A stretch of 64,000 nucleotides of DNA from Castellaniella daejeonensis (GTDB lineage Bacteria; Pseudomonadota; Gammaproteobacteria; Burkholderiales; Burkholderiaceae_B). Below are positions 1-9,691 of this stretch, in pieces (positions within the stretch are counted from its first letter, which is position 1; each line of letters starts with the position of its first letter). A program made the position numbers and the translations under genes. The stretch is taken from positions 186,001 to 250,000 of the forward strand of contig NZ_BAAAFN010000015.1 of assembly GCF_039523555.1 (NCBI RefSeq), written 5' to 3'. The notes under the pieces were generated by a model. That model ran no database searches, was not told the origin of the DNA, and was given only the letters and a program-made list of their open reading frames with translations.

Positions 1-1
1 G

Positions 2-295
2 CAGTATCCGCGCCGGGGCGCCTGGACCATCGGTTTCCTGACCGGCACCCCCTGCACCGAAATCGCCGCGCTGCTGGAAGGCGATTTCGTCAGCGTCTAC
101 GTGCCCACGACGCCCAATCCGACGTCGGGCTTCTTCCTGATGATGCCGCGCGCCGATGTCCAGGTGCTCGACATGTCGGTGGAGACGGCACTGAAATACA
201 TCGTGTCCATGGGTGTGGTGGCGCCGCCCGGCCTGCCGCCCCAGACACAGATGGATCTGCCAGCCGTGGAATCCCCCGGCGGGCAGGCCCATTGA
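2..295 (+). CDS. DUF502 family membrane protein, C-terminal part
   Basis: Only the last 97 residues are present; the gene begins before the window. The visible part includes GAWTIGFLTG, VYVPTTPNPTSGFF and MPRADV, which match the conserved second half of the DUF502 family. These are small inner-membrane proteins of unknown function that often precede aspS in betaproteobacteria. The segment ends in a Pro/Gln-rich tail. The stop lies 31 bases before the aspS start, so co-transcription with aspS is likely. Family assignment is firm; function is unknown. Confidence 0.85.
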   Translation, partial: QYPRRGAWTIGFLTGTPCTEIAALLEGDFVSVYVPTTPNPTSGFFLMMPRADVQVLDMSVETALKYIVSMGVVAPPGLPPQTQMDLPAVESPGGQAH

Positions 296-326
296 AACCC
301 GAACAATTCCTCAGACGGAGCCATTC

Positions 327-2120
327 TTGAACCGCACTTGCTACACCGGCGAGGTGTCCAAAGCCCACCTCGACCAGACCGTGACCCTGTTCGGCTGGGT
401 ACATCGCCGCCGCGACCATGGCGGCGTGATCTTCATCGACCTGCGCGACCGCGCGGGTCTGGCCCAGGTGGTGGTGGATCCGGACAACAAGGCCGCGTTC
501 GAGACCGCCGAGCGGATCCGCAACGAATACTGCCTGCGGATCACCGGCCTGGTGCGCCTGCGCCCCGAAGGCACCACCAATCCCGACCTGCTCTCGGGCG
601 AGGTCGAAATCCTCTGCCGCGAGATCGAGATCCTCAACGCCTCGGTCACGCCGCCGTTCCAGCTCGACGACGACAACCTGTCCGAGACCACGCGCCTGAC
701 GCACCGGGTGCTGGACCTGCGCCGTCCGCAGATGCAGCGCAACCTGATGCTGCGCTACCGCGTGTCGATGGTGGCGCGCAACTACCTGGACGCCCTGGGC
801 TTCATCGACATCGAGACCCCGATGCTGACCCGCAGCACGCCGGAAGGCGCGCGCGACTACCTGGTGCCCTCGCGCGTGAATCCGGGCGAATTCTTCGCGC
901 TGCCCCAGTCGCCGCAGCTGTTCAAGCAGATGCTGATGGTGTCCGGCTTCGACCGCTACTACCAGATCACCAAGTGCTTCCGCGACGAAGACCTGCGGGC
1001 CGACCGGCAGCCTGAATTCACCCAGATCGATTGCGAGACCTCCTTCCTGGACGAAGTCCAGATCCGGGAAATCTTCGAAGGCATGGTGCGCCAGATCTAC
1101 CGGCAGGTGCTCGACGTGGCGTTGCCCGATCCCTTCCCCGTCATGAGCTGGGAAGAAGCCATGCGCCGCTTCGGCTCGGACAAGCCCGACCTGCGCGTGA
1201 AGCTGGAATTCGTCGACGTGGCCGACCTGATGCGCGACGTGGACTTCAAGGTCTTCGCCGGCCCGGCCAACGACCCGGCCAGCCGCGTGGTGGCCTTGCG
1301 CGTGCCCGGCGGCGCCAGCCTGCCTCGCAGCGAGATCGATGCCTACACCCAGTTCGTCGGCATTTATGGCGCGCGCGGCCTTGCCTACATCAAGGTCAAC
1401 GATGCCGGCTCGATCCCCGACGGCCTGCAGTCGCCCATCGTCAAGAACATCCATGCCGACGCACTGCGCGCCCTGATCGAGCGCACCGGCGCGCAGGACG
1501 GCGACCTGATCTTCTTCGGCGCCGACCGGGCCAAGGTCGTTGCCGATGCCATCGGCGCCCTGCGCGTGAAGATCGGCCAGAGCGAGTTCGGCCGTGCCAA
1601 CGGCCTGTTCGAGCCGGGCTGGAAGCCGCTCTGGGTAGTGGATTTCCCCATGTTCGAATACGACGAGGGCGAGGGCCGCTACACCGCCGCGCACCATCCG
1701 TTCACCTGCCCCAAGCCGGGCCACGAAGACTTGCTGGAATCCGATCCCGGCAAGGCGCTGGCACGGGCCTACGACATGGTCATGAACGGCTGGGAAATCG
1801 GTGGCGGCTCCGAGCGTATCCACCGTGCCGACGTCCAGCGCAAGGTCTTCAAGGCCCTGAAGATCGACGAGGAAGAAGCACGCCTGAAGTTCGGCTTCCT
1901 GCTCGACGCCCTGCAGTACGGCGCGCCGCCGCACGGTGGCCTGGCCTTCGGCCTGGATCGCCTGGTGACGCTGATGGCGGGGGCCGAATCCATCCGCGAC
2001 GTGATCGCCTTCCCCAAGACGCAGCGTGCCCAGTGCCTGCTGACGCAGGCGCCGTCGGCCGTGGACGAAAAGCAGCTGCGCGAGCTGCATATCCGCCTGC
2101 GCCAGACGGAAGCCAATTAG
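327..2120 (+). CDS. aspS: Aspartyl-tRNA synthetase
   Basis: A 597-residue class IIb aminoacyl-tRNA synthetase that charges tRNA-Asp in the cytoplasm. An N-terminal OB-fold anticodon-binding domain (LFGWVHRRRDHGG, about residues 20-35) is followed by the catalytic core with motif 2 (FRDEDLRADRQPEFTQID) and motif 3 (GLAFGLDRL). The bacterial GAD insertion lies between them. Length is normal. The reading frame is open back to 213, but family alignment and an ACGGAG ribosome site at 315-320 place the start at the TTG at 327 (LNRTCYTG). If the genome has GatCAB, this enzyme may also charge tRNA-Asn; that cannot be judged here. Confidence 0.97.
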   Translation: MNRTCYTGEVSKAHLDQTVTLFGWVHRRRDHGGVIFIDLRDRAGLAQVVVDPDNKAAFETAERIRNEYCLRITGLVRLRPEGTTNPDLLSGEVEILCREIEILNASVTPPFQLDDDNLSETTRLTHRVLDLRRPQMQRNLMLRYRVSMVARNYLDALGFIDIETPMLTRSTPEGARDYLVPSRVNPGEFFALPQSPQLFKQMLMVSGFDRYYQITKCFRDEDLRADRQPEFTQIDCETSFLDEVQIREIFEGMVRQIYRQVLDVALPDPFPVMSWEEAMRRFGSDKPDLRVKLEFVDVADLMRDVDFKVFAGPANDPASRVVALRVPGGASLPRSEIDAYTQFVGIYGARGLAYIKVNDAGSIPDGLQSPIVKNIHADALRALIERTGAQDGDLIFFGADRAKVVADAIGALRVKIGQSEFGRANGLFEPGWKPLWVVDFPMFEYDEGEGRYTAAHHPFTCPKPGHEDLLESDPGKALARAYDMVMNGWEIGGGSERIHRADVQRKVFKALKIDEEEARLKFGFLLDALQYGAPPHGGLAFGLDRLVTLMAGAESIRDVIAFPKTQRAQCLLTQAPSAVDEKQLRELHIRLRQTEAN

Positions 2121-2135
2121 GCGCGGAGACCGGCC

Positions 2136-2987
2136 ATGCCCGTCTTGCGGGTCGTCAGCTACAACATCCACAAGGGCCGCTCGGCCACGGGTGGGCGGGA
2201 ATCGCTGGCCGACCTGCGGCTGGGTCTGTACGGCCTGCGGCCCGACCTGCTGTTCCTGCAGGAAGTCCAGGGCCGCAATCAGGTGCGCGGCAGCCTGGAC
2301 GCACAGCACGAGTCCCTGGCGGCGGCCCTGCACATGCAGGCGGCCTACGGCTGCAACGCCGTGCGCCAGGCGACCGACCACGGCAACGCGCTGCTGTCGC
2401 GCTACCCCATCCTGTACTACGAGAACCAGGATATTTCCGACCACCGCCTGGAACAGCGCGGCCTGCTGCACGGCGTCGTGCGGGTCGGCGACGTGCCGGT
2501 GCATTGCCTGGTGGTGCACCTGGGTCTGCTGGCCGGAGGACGGTTGCGCCAGGTCCAGGCCCTGGCGGACCGCATCCAGCGCCTGGTGCCCGCGCACGAG
2601 CCGCTGCTGATCGCGGGCGATTTCAACGACTGGACCAACCGCCTGGCGCCGCTGTTCGTCGAGCAATTGGGGCTGGTCGAGGTATTCGCCGCCGCTCCAC
2701 AGGGGTCGGACGAGATCTACCGGCTGCGGCGCACCGTATCGCGCCTGCGCGAACGCCTGGCCTGGCTGCCGGGCCAGGCGCTGCGCCCGATGCCCGAGCT
2801 GTCCATGAACGGCCATGCGCGCCTGACGCCGCCGCCCCGGACGTTCCCGTCCGTATTTCCCTGGCTGCGGCTGGACCGCATCTACCAGCGCGGCTTTGCC
2901 GTGCGGCGCGCGCGTGTGCTGCACGGCCTGCCCTGGAAGAAACTGTCGGATCACGCGCCGCTGGTGGCCGAACTGGAATTGCCCTGA
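2136..2987 (+). CDS. Endonuclease/exonuclease/phosphatase (EEP) family protein
   Basis: A 283-residue EEP-fold metal-dependent phosphoesterase, resembling E. coli YbhP. Motifs in order: SYNIHKGRS near the N terminus, FLQEVQ (metal-binding Glu, about residue 47), AGDFNDW (about residue 162) and SDHAPLVAEL at the end. There is no signal peptide. It starts 15 bases after aspS with a GGAG ribosome site, so it is probably in the same operon. YbhP homologues usually sit beside a cardiolipin synthase; none is present here. The substrate is unknown. Confidence 0.88.
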   Translation: MPVLRVVSYNIHKGRSATGGRESLADLRLGLYGLRPDLLFLQEVQGRNQVRGSLDAQHESLAAALHMQAAYGCNAVRQATDHGNALLSRYPILYYENQDISDHRLEQRGLLHGVVRVGDVPVHCLVVHLGLLAGGRLRQVQALADRIQRLVPAHEPLLIAGDFNDWTNRLAPLFVEQLGLVEVFAAAPQGSDEIYRLRRTVSRLRERLAWLPGQALRPMPELSMNGHARLTPPPRTFPSVFPWLRLDRIYQRGFAVRRARVLHGLPWKKLSDHAPLVAELELP

Positions 2988-3038
2988 AGCGGGGGAACTT
3001 TCCTGACCGGGACCTGCCTAAACTTCGTTACCTTGGAA

Positions 3039-3065
3039 TTAGCACTCTTCCACGGAGAGTGCTAA
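3039..3065. promoter_or_regulatory. CIRCE operator (HrcA site) upstream of rpoH
   Basis: TTAGCACTC (3039-3047), nine bases, then GAGTGCTAA (3057-3065). This is the full consensus CIRCE inverted repeat without a mismatch. A possible extended -10 (TGCTAACAT, 3060-3068) overlaps the right arm, so HrcA binding would block the promoter. The rpoH start is 35 bases downstream. Confidence 0.95.
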
Positions 3066-3099
3066 CATCAGTACTATCCAGTACGAGGACTTGTCGCCC

Positions 3100-4005
<906 letters not shown>

Positions 4006-4249
4006 TTCCTGCCGTGCGGACGGCGGCCTGTCTCGCGCCGCCGCGAGCGCGCTGGCACCGGCCAGCCCTGGCCGATGGGTACCCTGCCGGCCAGTCACAC
4101 TCTCTTGCATCTTTGCCGCCCACGCCGTGAACTTTCCGCGCGTCCGGCGGACCAATCCTCCATGAACGCATGCCGGCCACGCCGGTTTCGCCGTTCTGTC
4201 GTCCGCTTCTGCTTCTCCTCTTCCCCTCCCTATCGAAGCGGATGTTCAT
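4006..4249 (+). other. Non-coding stretch between rpoH and its terminator
   Basis: About 245 bases with no supportable ORF on either strand. It is pyrimidine-rich towards the end (TTCTGCTTCTCCTCTTCCCC) and leads directly into a strong intrinsic terminator. It may be a long rpoH 3' untranslated region or a small RNA ending at that terminator. No clear separate promoter was seen. Confidence 0.4.
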
Positions 4250-4276
4250 GGGATGCCGCCCGGCATCCCTTTTTTT
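4250..4276 (+). terminator. Intrinsic terminator downstream of rpoH
   Basis: A 9-bp perfect stem GGGATGCCG / CGGCATCCC (4250-4258 and 4261-4269) is followed by seven T residues. It is a strong rho-independent terminator on the + strand, 245 bases after the rpoH stop. Confidence 0.9.
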
Positions 4277-4377
4277 GCCTGCCGGCAACGGATCGCGCAA
4301 CCGGATACATTTTTCTAGGGGGGCGGTCCTTCGGCCCTGTAACATAGCATCCGGACGATCTGGAGCATTTTTCCGTC

Positions 4378-7023
4378 ATGAAAATCGGCCTTTTGGTGTT
4401 CGGCCTGGCTGGCCTCCTGGCCCTGGTATCTTTCATGCCTCCCCTGGCAGGGCGTCTGCGCCTGCCTTATTCCGTGTTGCTGGCCATCGTCGGCTTCGTT
4501 CTGGGCGTCATCATTCACGTGCATGGCTGGGCGCCCGGCGTTGTGGCCGACTTCCTGGACACCCTGCAGCACTTCGAGATCTCTTCCGAGACTTTCCTGT
4601 TCGTCTTCCTGCCCGTGCTGCTGTTCGAGACCGCACTGGCCACGAACATCCGGCGGCTGCTGGACGACATCAGCCCGATCCTGGTGATGGCCATCGTGGC
4701 CGTGGTGGTCTGCACGGTGATGGTCGGTTTCTCGCTGGCGGCGATCTCCACCTACGGCCTGGTGGTCTGCCTGATGCTGGGCGCCATCGTGGCCACCACC
4801 GATCCTGTGGCGGTCGTGGGCATCTTCCGTGAGGTCGGCGCGCCACGCCGCCTGACCAACCTGGTCGAAGGCGAGGCGCTGTTCAACGACGCGGCCTCGA
4901 TCGCCCTGTATTCAGTGCTGCTCAGCGTCCTGTTCGGTGGCACCGCACCCGCCGTGACCGATATCTTCGGCGGCTTCGTGATCAGTTTCCTGGGGGGCGG
5001 CCTGGCGGGCCTGGTCATGGGCCGGCTGGCGATCGGGCTGTTCCGCTGGCTGCGAGGCTGGCCCGCAGCCGAGATCACGCTGACCGTGGCGCTGGCCTAT
5101 CTCACCTTTTTTTCGGCGGAGCACTATCTCGGGGTATCGGGCGTGGTGGCCACCGTGATCGCCGGCCTGGTGGTGGGCTCCGGCGGCCGCACGCGCATGT
5201 CGCCCACGACCTTCGAGCAGCTGGAAGGCGCCTGGGCGCAATTCGGTTTCTGGGCCAATTCCCTGATTTTCCTGTTCGCCGCCATGCTGATCCCGCGCAT
5301 GATGGCGGAAATCACCTGGATGGAAGTCCTGCTGATCCTGGTCGTGTTCATCGTCACGCTGTGCGCGCGCGCGGTGATCGTCTATGGCCTGCTGCCGCTG
5401 CTGGGCCGGCTGCGGCTCAGTACCGAGGTCAGCCCGTCCTACCGGGCCGTGATGCTGCTGGGCGGCCTGCGCGGTGCCGTTTCCCTGGCGCTGGCGCTGG
5501 CCGTCACGGAGCAGCCGGCGGTGCCCCACGAGGCGCGGCAGTTCATTGCCGTGGCCACGACCGGGTTCGTGCTCATGACGCTGTTCATCAACGGTCTGAC
5601 CCTGCGGCCGCTGATCCACCGGCTCGGGTTGAACCAGCTCTCGCCGGTGGACCGGACCCTGCGCGACCAGGCCCAGGTGGTCGAGCTCGAGGCCCTGCGC
5701 CTGAAAATCGACGATATCGCCCATAACGAACACATCGGCAGCGAGGTGCTGGAACGCCTGCATGCGGTGTTCGACGCCAGCCAGGCCGGCGTGGACACGG
5801 CCCAGGTGCATCAGCTGTCCCTGGACCAGAAGGTCGCTGTCGGCATGGGCATGCTGGCGGGCCGCGAGGAAGAAATGTTCTTCGAGACCCTCAAGGCCCA
5901 GGTCGTGGACTGGCGCACGGCCGAATCGCTGCTGGCGCGCGCCGAGCGGCTGGGGGATGCGGTGCGCTCGGGCGGCCTGCGCGGCTTCGAGGCCGCCATC
6001 GATGGCGACCTGCGGTATTCGCAGGCCCTGCGGCTGGCGCTGCGCCTGCATCACCTGACCGGCTGGCAGGGCTGGCTGGTGCGCGAACTGGCCCAGCGGT
6101 TCACGAACCTGATGTGCAAGTGGTCCGTGGCCCGGCGCCTGATCCAGTTCGCCCGGACCGATGTGCAGCCGCTGCTGGGGCCGGAAGTCACGGAGATCAT
6201 CGTGGCCGCGCATCAGCGCCGCCTGACGCTGCTGGAAGGCGCGCTGCAGGCCCTGGCGCTGCAGTACCCGAACTATGCGCAATATCTCCAGGAAGCCTAT
6301 CTGGCGCGCATGGCGCGCGCCATGGAACGCATCCGTTACCGCGACATGCTGACGCACAACCTGATCAGCGGGGAGACCTACTCCGACCTGATCCAGCAGG
6401 CCGACGCCCGCTGGGGGAAACTGGAAACGAGCGGGGTGCTGGACATCACCATGAGCGCGGCGGCGCTGGTGCAAAGGGTGTCGATGTTCGAGGGCATGGA
6501 CGAGCGCACCATGGCCGCCATCCGCCGCGTGCTCAAGCCCCGCCTGGTCGTGCCGGGCCAGGAAATCCCCACCCGCTTCGGCCGCAGCCGCGCCATGTAT
6601 TTCGTCGCTTCGGGCGCGGTGGTCCTGGATCTGCCCGATGGCACCACGGCCGAACTGGGCAGTGGCCAGATCTTCGGGGAAATGGCGCTGGTCATGGACC
6701 AGGATTTCCAGGCGCGGGCGCGGTCGCTGGGGTACAGCCGCCTGCTGATGCTCCAGGAGCGCGACTTCAAGCGCCTGCTGCAGCAGTACCCGATGCTGCG
6801 CGAAAAGATCGACCAGATCGTGCGCCAGCGCCTGCGGGCCGTGGAAGTCTGGCAGCAGTTCGAGTCCGGAGAGCGCCAGCACGAGCCCCTGCCGGATCTC
6901 GGGCGGACCGCGGTGGAGCAGGCTCCGGCCGATGCCGCGCAGGCGCCGGAGCCGGCATCGGCACCGGCCGATGCCGGCGCCAGGGATCCCGGGCCGGATT
7001 CGCCGTCTACAGCAGCAACTTGA
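4378..7023 (+). CDS. CPA1-family Na+(K+)/H+ antiporter with cyclic-nucleotide-binding domain
   Basis: An 881-residue inner-membrane antiporter. The first ~420 residues hold 12-13 hydrophobic helices with the CPA1 ion-binding motif LFNDAASIALY and the TTDPVAVVGIFREVGAP stretch. A long helical cytoplasmic region follows. About residues 700-810 form a cNMP-binding-type beta-barrel (FVASGAVVLDL ... LGSGQIFGEMALVMD). The Ala/Pro-rich tail resembles low-complexity linkers. Bacterial NhaP/NhaK proteins are usually 520-600 residues, so this is the long, sensor-bearing form. Ion specificity is unknown. Its last 17 bases overlap the convergent SCO gene. Confidence 0.9.
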   Translation: MKIGLLVFGLAGLLALVSFMPPLAGRLRLPYSVLLAIVGFVLGVIIHVHGWAPGVVADFLDTLQHFEISSETFLFVFLPVLLFETALATNIRRLLDDISPILVMAIVAVVVCTVMVGFSLAAISTYGLVVCLMLGAIVATTDPVAVVGIFREVGAPRRLTNLVEGEALFNDAASIALYSVLLSVLFGGTAPAVTDIFGGFVISFLGGGLAGLVMGRLAIGLFRWLRGWPAAEITLTVALAYLTFFSAEHYLGVSGVVATVIAGLVVGSGGRTRMSPTTFEQLEGAWAQFGFWANSLIFLFAAMLIPRMMAEITWMEVLLILVVFIVTLCARAVIVYGLLPLLGRLRLSTEVSPSYRAVMLLGGLRGAVSLALALAVTEQPAVPHEARQFIAVATTGFVLMTLFINGLTLRPLIHRLGLNQLSPVDRTLRDQAQVVELEALRLKIDDIAHNEHIGSEVLERLHAVFDASQAGVDTAQVHQLSLDQKVAVGMGMLAGREEEMFFETLKAQVVDWRTAESLLARAERLGDAVRSGGLRGFEAAIDGDLRYSQALRLALRLHHLTGWQGWLVRELAQRFTNLMCKWSVARRLIQFARTDVQPLLGPEVTEIIVAAHQRRLTLLEGALQALALQYPNYAQYLQEAYLARMARAMERIRYRDMLTHNLISGETYSDLIQQADARWGKLETSGVLDITMSAAALVQRVSMFEGMDERTMAAIRRVLKPRLVVPGQEIPTRFGRSRAMYFVASGAVVLDLPDGTTAELGSGQIFGEMALVMDQDFQARARSLGYSRLLMLQERDFKRLLQQYPMLREKIDQIVRQRLRAVEVWQQFESGERQHEPLPDLGRTAVEQAPADAAQAPEPASAPADAGARDPGPDSPSTAAT

Positions 7024-7624
7024 TGTCGTGGGCCATGTCTTCGGGCGTGAGAGACGGCCCGAGCAGGGCGCGGGCCTCGCCCTCGCGGTCGAGCAGGTAG
7101 AAGGCCGACGAGTGGTTCATGGCGTAGTGCTCGGGCGTCGGGCCGGCTTCCTTGGCGTAGAAGGCCTTGAATGAGCGGGCGGTCTTTTCCAGTTGCTCGG
7201 GGGTGCCCGTCAGGCCGATGAAGGATGGGTCGAAGGCCTGCACGTAGGCGCCCAGGACCTCGGGCGTGTCGCGGGCCGGATCGACCGACACCATGATGAC
7301 GCGCACGTCGCCGGCCTGGTCCCCCAGCAGCTGCATTGCCTGGGCGGCCTGCGCCATGGCGGTGGGGCAGACGTCGGGGCATTGCGTGTAGCCGAAGAAC
7401 ACCAGCAGGACCTTGCCCTGGAAGTCGGCCAGCGTGCGGCGCTGGCCCGTGGTGTCGGTCATGTCCAGGTCGCGGCCCAGGTGGGATCCGGTGATGTCGT
7501 TGCCCTCGAAGGGCAGCGGTTCGGCCTGCGAGGAGCAGCCCGGCAGGGCCAGGGCGAGAGGCAGGGCGGCAAGGGCGCCAGCCAGGAGGCGGCGGCGCGG
7601 AATCGAGAACGGCATGTCCATCAT
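7007..7624 (-). CDS. SCO1/SenC-family copper chaperone for cytochrome oxidase
   Basis: A 205-residue thioredoxin-fold protein that delivers copper to, or reduces, the CuA site of cytochrome oxidase. The CxxxC motif is in QCPDVCPT (about residue 82), and the conserved distal His is in NHSSAFYLLD. The N terminus has Arg residues, a hydrophobic stretch and LALPGC, a plausible lipobox, suggesting a periplasm-facing lipoprotein. It is the last gene of the oxidase assembly operon, 52 bases beyond ctaB. Two other in-frame ATGs near the start leave the exact N terminus open. Confidence 0.93.
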   Translation of the reverse strand: MMDMPFSIPRRRLLAGALAALPLALALPGCSSQAEPLPFEGNDITGSHLGRDLDMTDTTGQRRTLADFQGKVLLVFFGYTQCPDVCPTAMAQAAQAMQLLGDQAGDVRVIMVSVDPARDTPEVLGAYVQAFDPSFIGLTGTPEQLEKTARSFKAFYAKEAGPTPEHYAMNHSSAFYLLDREGEARALLGPSLTPEDMAHDIKLLL

Positions 7625-7676
7625 CCAGGTCTGTGGGCCGGCGCCGCGGCGCTGCCCGGGTCGGAGTCGCGACGGG

Positions 7677-8579
7677 TCAGTTCAGGGCCAGGAGGCCCAC
7701 CCAGTGATCCAGCAGCAGCGCGGCAAACAGCAGCGACAGGTACAGGATTGAATAATGGAATAGTTTACGCGCCCTGGCGTCGGAGTAGTTTCGATATAGC
7801 GCAATGGATTGCCACACGAAGCGGCCGCTGAGCAGGCAGGCGGCGGCCAGGTAGGCCAGGCCGCTCATGCGCACCACGTAGGGCATCATGGACGCCGCGA
7901 ACAGCGCGATGCTGTAGAGCAGGATATGCAGCTGGGTGAAGTTCTGCCCGTGCGTGACCGGCAGCATGGGCAGGCCGGATTCCTCGTAGTCGTGGTGGCG
8001 GTACAGGGCCAGCGCCCAGAAGTGGGGCGGGGTCCAGATGAAGATGATCAGCACCAGCAGCCAGGCTTCGGCCGGTACGGCATCGGCCATGGCGGCCCAG
8101 CCCAGGGCCGGCGGCATGGCGCCCGACAGGCCGCCGATGACGATGTTCTGTGGCGTGAGCGGCTTGAGGATGGCGGTGTAGATCAGGGCGTAGCCGACGA
8201 AGCTGGCGAAGGTCAGCCACATGGTCAGCGCGTTGACCTGGGTGTACAGGATCCACATGCCGGCGCCGCCCAGGATGCCGGCCATCAGCAGGACCTGGTG
8301 GCTGCCGATCTGGCCGGAAGCCGTGCCGCGCCATGCCGTGCGTTGCATGCGGGCATCGGTTTCGCGTTCGACCAAGCAGTTGATGGAAAAGGCCGCCGCC
8401 GACAGCAGCCAGATGCCCACCGTGGCGTTCAGCGCCAGCCAGGGATCGGGCAGGCCGGGGGTGGCCAGGAACATGCCGATCACCGCGCAGAACACGGCCA
8501 GCTGCGTGACGCGAGGCTTGGTGAGCGCCATGTACTGGCGCAGCAGGGAAGGAGGACGGCGGGCGGCGGTGGTGGTCAT
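7677..8579 (-). CDS. ctaB: Protoheme IX farnesyltransferase (heme O synthase)
   Basis: A 300-residue UbiA-superfamily membrane enzyme that adds farnesyl diphosphate to heme B to make heme O for the aa3-type oxidase. The conserved polar loops are NCLVERETDARMQRT and YRHHDYEESGLPMLPV, and about nine hydrophobic helices are present. Its ATG overlaps the ctaA stop (ATGA at 8576-8579), so the two are translationally coupled. CtaA next uses the product. Confidence 0.97.
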   Translation of the reverse strand: MTTTAARRPPSLLRQYMALTKPRVTQLAVFCAVIGMFLATPGLPDPWLALNATVGIWLLSAAAFSINCLVERETDARMQRTAWRGTASGQIGSHQVLLMAGILGGAGMWILYTQVNALTMWLTFASFVGYALIYTAILKPLTPQNIVIGGLSGAMPPALGWAAMADAVPAEAWLLVLIIFIWTPPHFWALALYRHHDYEESGLPMLPVTHGQNFTQLHILLYSIALFAASMMPYVVRMSGLAYLAAACLLSGRFVWQSIALYRNYSDARARKLFHYSILYLSLLFAALLLDHWVGLLALN

Positions 8580-9691
8580 GTTGGCATTCTAGGCGCTTCG
8601 GGGCGCGCCGCGGCTAGTGGGTTTCCCTGCCCCGGTGCGTGTTTGCCGGCTCTGGACAGGCGCCACAGCAGCGTGACGCCCACCAGGACGAGCCCGGCCG
8701 CGCCGCCGTTGTGCATCACCGCGATCAGCAGCGGCCACTGGAAGAAGATTGTGGTCAGCCCGGTCAGCAGCTGCAGGGCCAGCAGGGCCAGCAGCAGGCG
8801 CGCCGGCCCGGCCAGGCCGGGGGTGCGGCGCCAGCGCCAGGCCAGGATTCCCAGCAGGGCGATGACGAGGAAGGCGAAATTGCGGTGGGTCCAGTGGATG
8901 GCGGTCAGCGCATCCTGCGAGATGAGCTCGCCGGACGAGAGCTGCCCCAGCCCGCGCAGCAGGGCATACCCCTCGCGGAAGTCCATGGGCGGCAGCCAGG
9001 CGCCGTGGCATGTGGGGAAATCCATGCAGGCCAGGGCCGCGTAGTTCGTGCTGACCCAGCCGCCCAGTGCGATCTGCAGGAACAGCACGGCCAGCCCCAG
9101 GATCATCCAGGCGCGGCCGGCGCCCGGGTCGACGAGGATGGGAGCGTGGGCCTTTTCGCGTACGGCCAGCCAGGTCATCAGGGCCAGCAGGCTCATGCCC
9201 AGCACCAGGTGCGTGGTCACCACCAGGGGCATCAGCCGGTGGGTGACGGTCCAGGCGCCGAAGGCGCCCTGGATGCACACCATGACCAGCACGGCGCAGG
9301 CCAGCACCGGGCTGCGCCCCGGCTGGTGGCGCAGGCGCCAGGCACACGCCGTGATGGCGATGATCATCATGCCCAGGATGGCGCCGGCGTAGCGGTGGAT
9401 CATCTCGATCCAGGCCTTGAAGGCGCTGACCGGGCCGTAGGGCATGGCCTCGAGGGCGGCGCGGATGTGGTCCCCGGCGCCCAGGGGGCTGAGGTGGCCG
9501 TAGCAGCCGGGCCAGTCGGGGCAGCCCAGGCCCGAATCGGTCAGGCGCACGAAGGCGCCGAACATGATCAGGTCCAGGGTCAGGAACCAGGTCAGGAACA
9601 CCAGCTTGCGGTAGCGCGCGAGCAGGTGCGGCCGGGGCGGGTCCGTCCGGGCGGCGGACGGCGAGGCGGGGACGGTGGCGGGGCGGTTCAT
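8576..9691 (-). CDS. ctaA: Heme A synthase (COX15/CtaA family)
   Basis: A 371-residue, eight-helix membrane protein that oxidises heme O to heme A. Conserved histidines lie in IHRYAG, THRLMPLVVTTHLVLG, IHWTHRNFAF and VMHNGGAAG. The start chosen (MNRPATV) overlaps by one base the stop of the upstream gene (TGATG). The open frame extends further upstream only as a shadow of that gene. It is coupled at its 3' end to ctaB. Confidence 0.95.
   Translation of the reverse strand: MNRPATVPASPSAARTDPPRPHLLARYRKLVFLTWFLTLDLIMFGAFVRLTDSGLGCPDWPGCYGHLSPLGAGDHIRAALEAMPYGPVSAFKAWIEMIHRYAGAILGMMIIAITACAWRLRHQPGRSPVLACAVLVMVCIQGAFGAWTVTHRLMPLVVTTHLVLGMSLLALMTWLAVREKAHAPILVDPGAGRAWMILGLAVLFLQIALGGWVSTNYAALACMDFPTCHGAWLPPMDFREGYALLRGLGQLSSGELISQDALTAIHWTHRNFAFLVIALLGILAWRWRRTPGLAGPARLLLALLALQLLTGLTTIFFQWPLLIAVMHNGGAAGLVLVGVTLLWRLSRAGKHAPGQGNPLAAARPEAPRMPT

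Noticed and set aside
90..2954. A 954-codon open frame on the minus strand across aspS and the EEP gene
   Set aside because: It mirrors two clear genes on the other strand, has no recognisable domain, and has the Gln/His/Arg/Gly-rich composition typical of antisense frames in GC-rich DNA.
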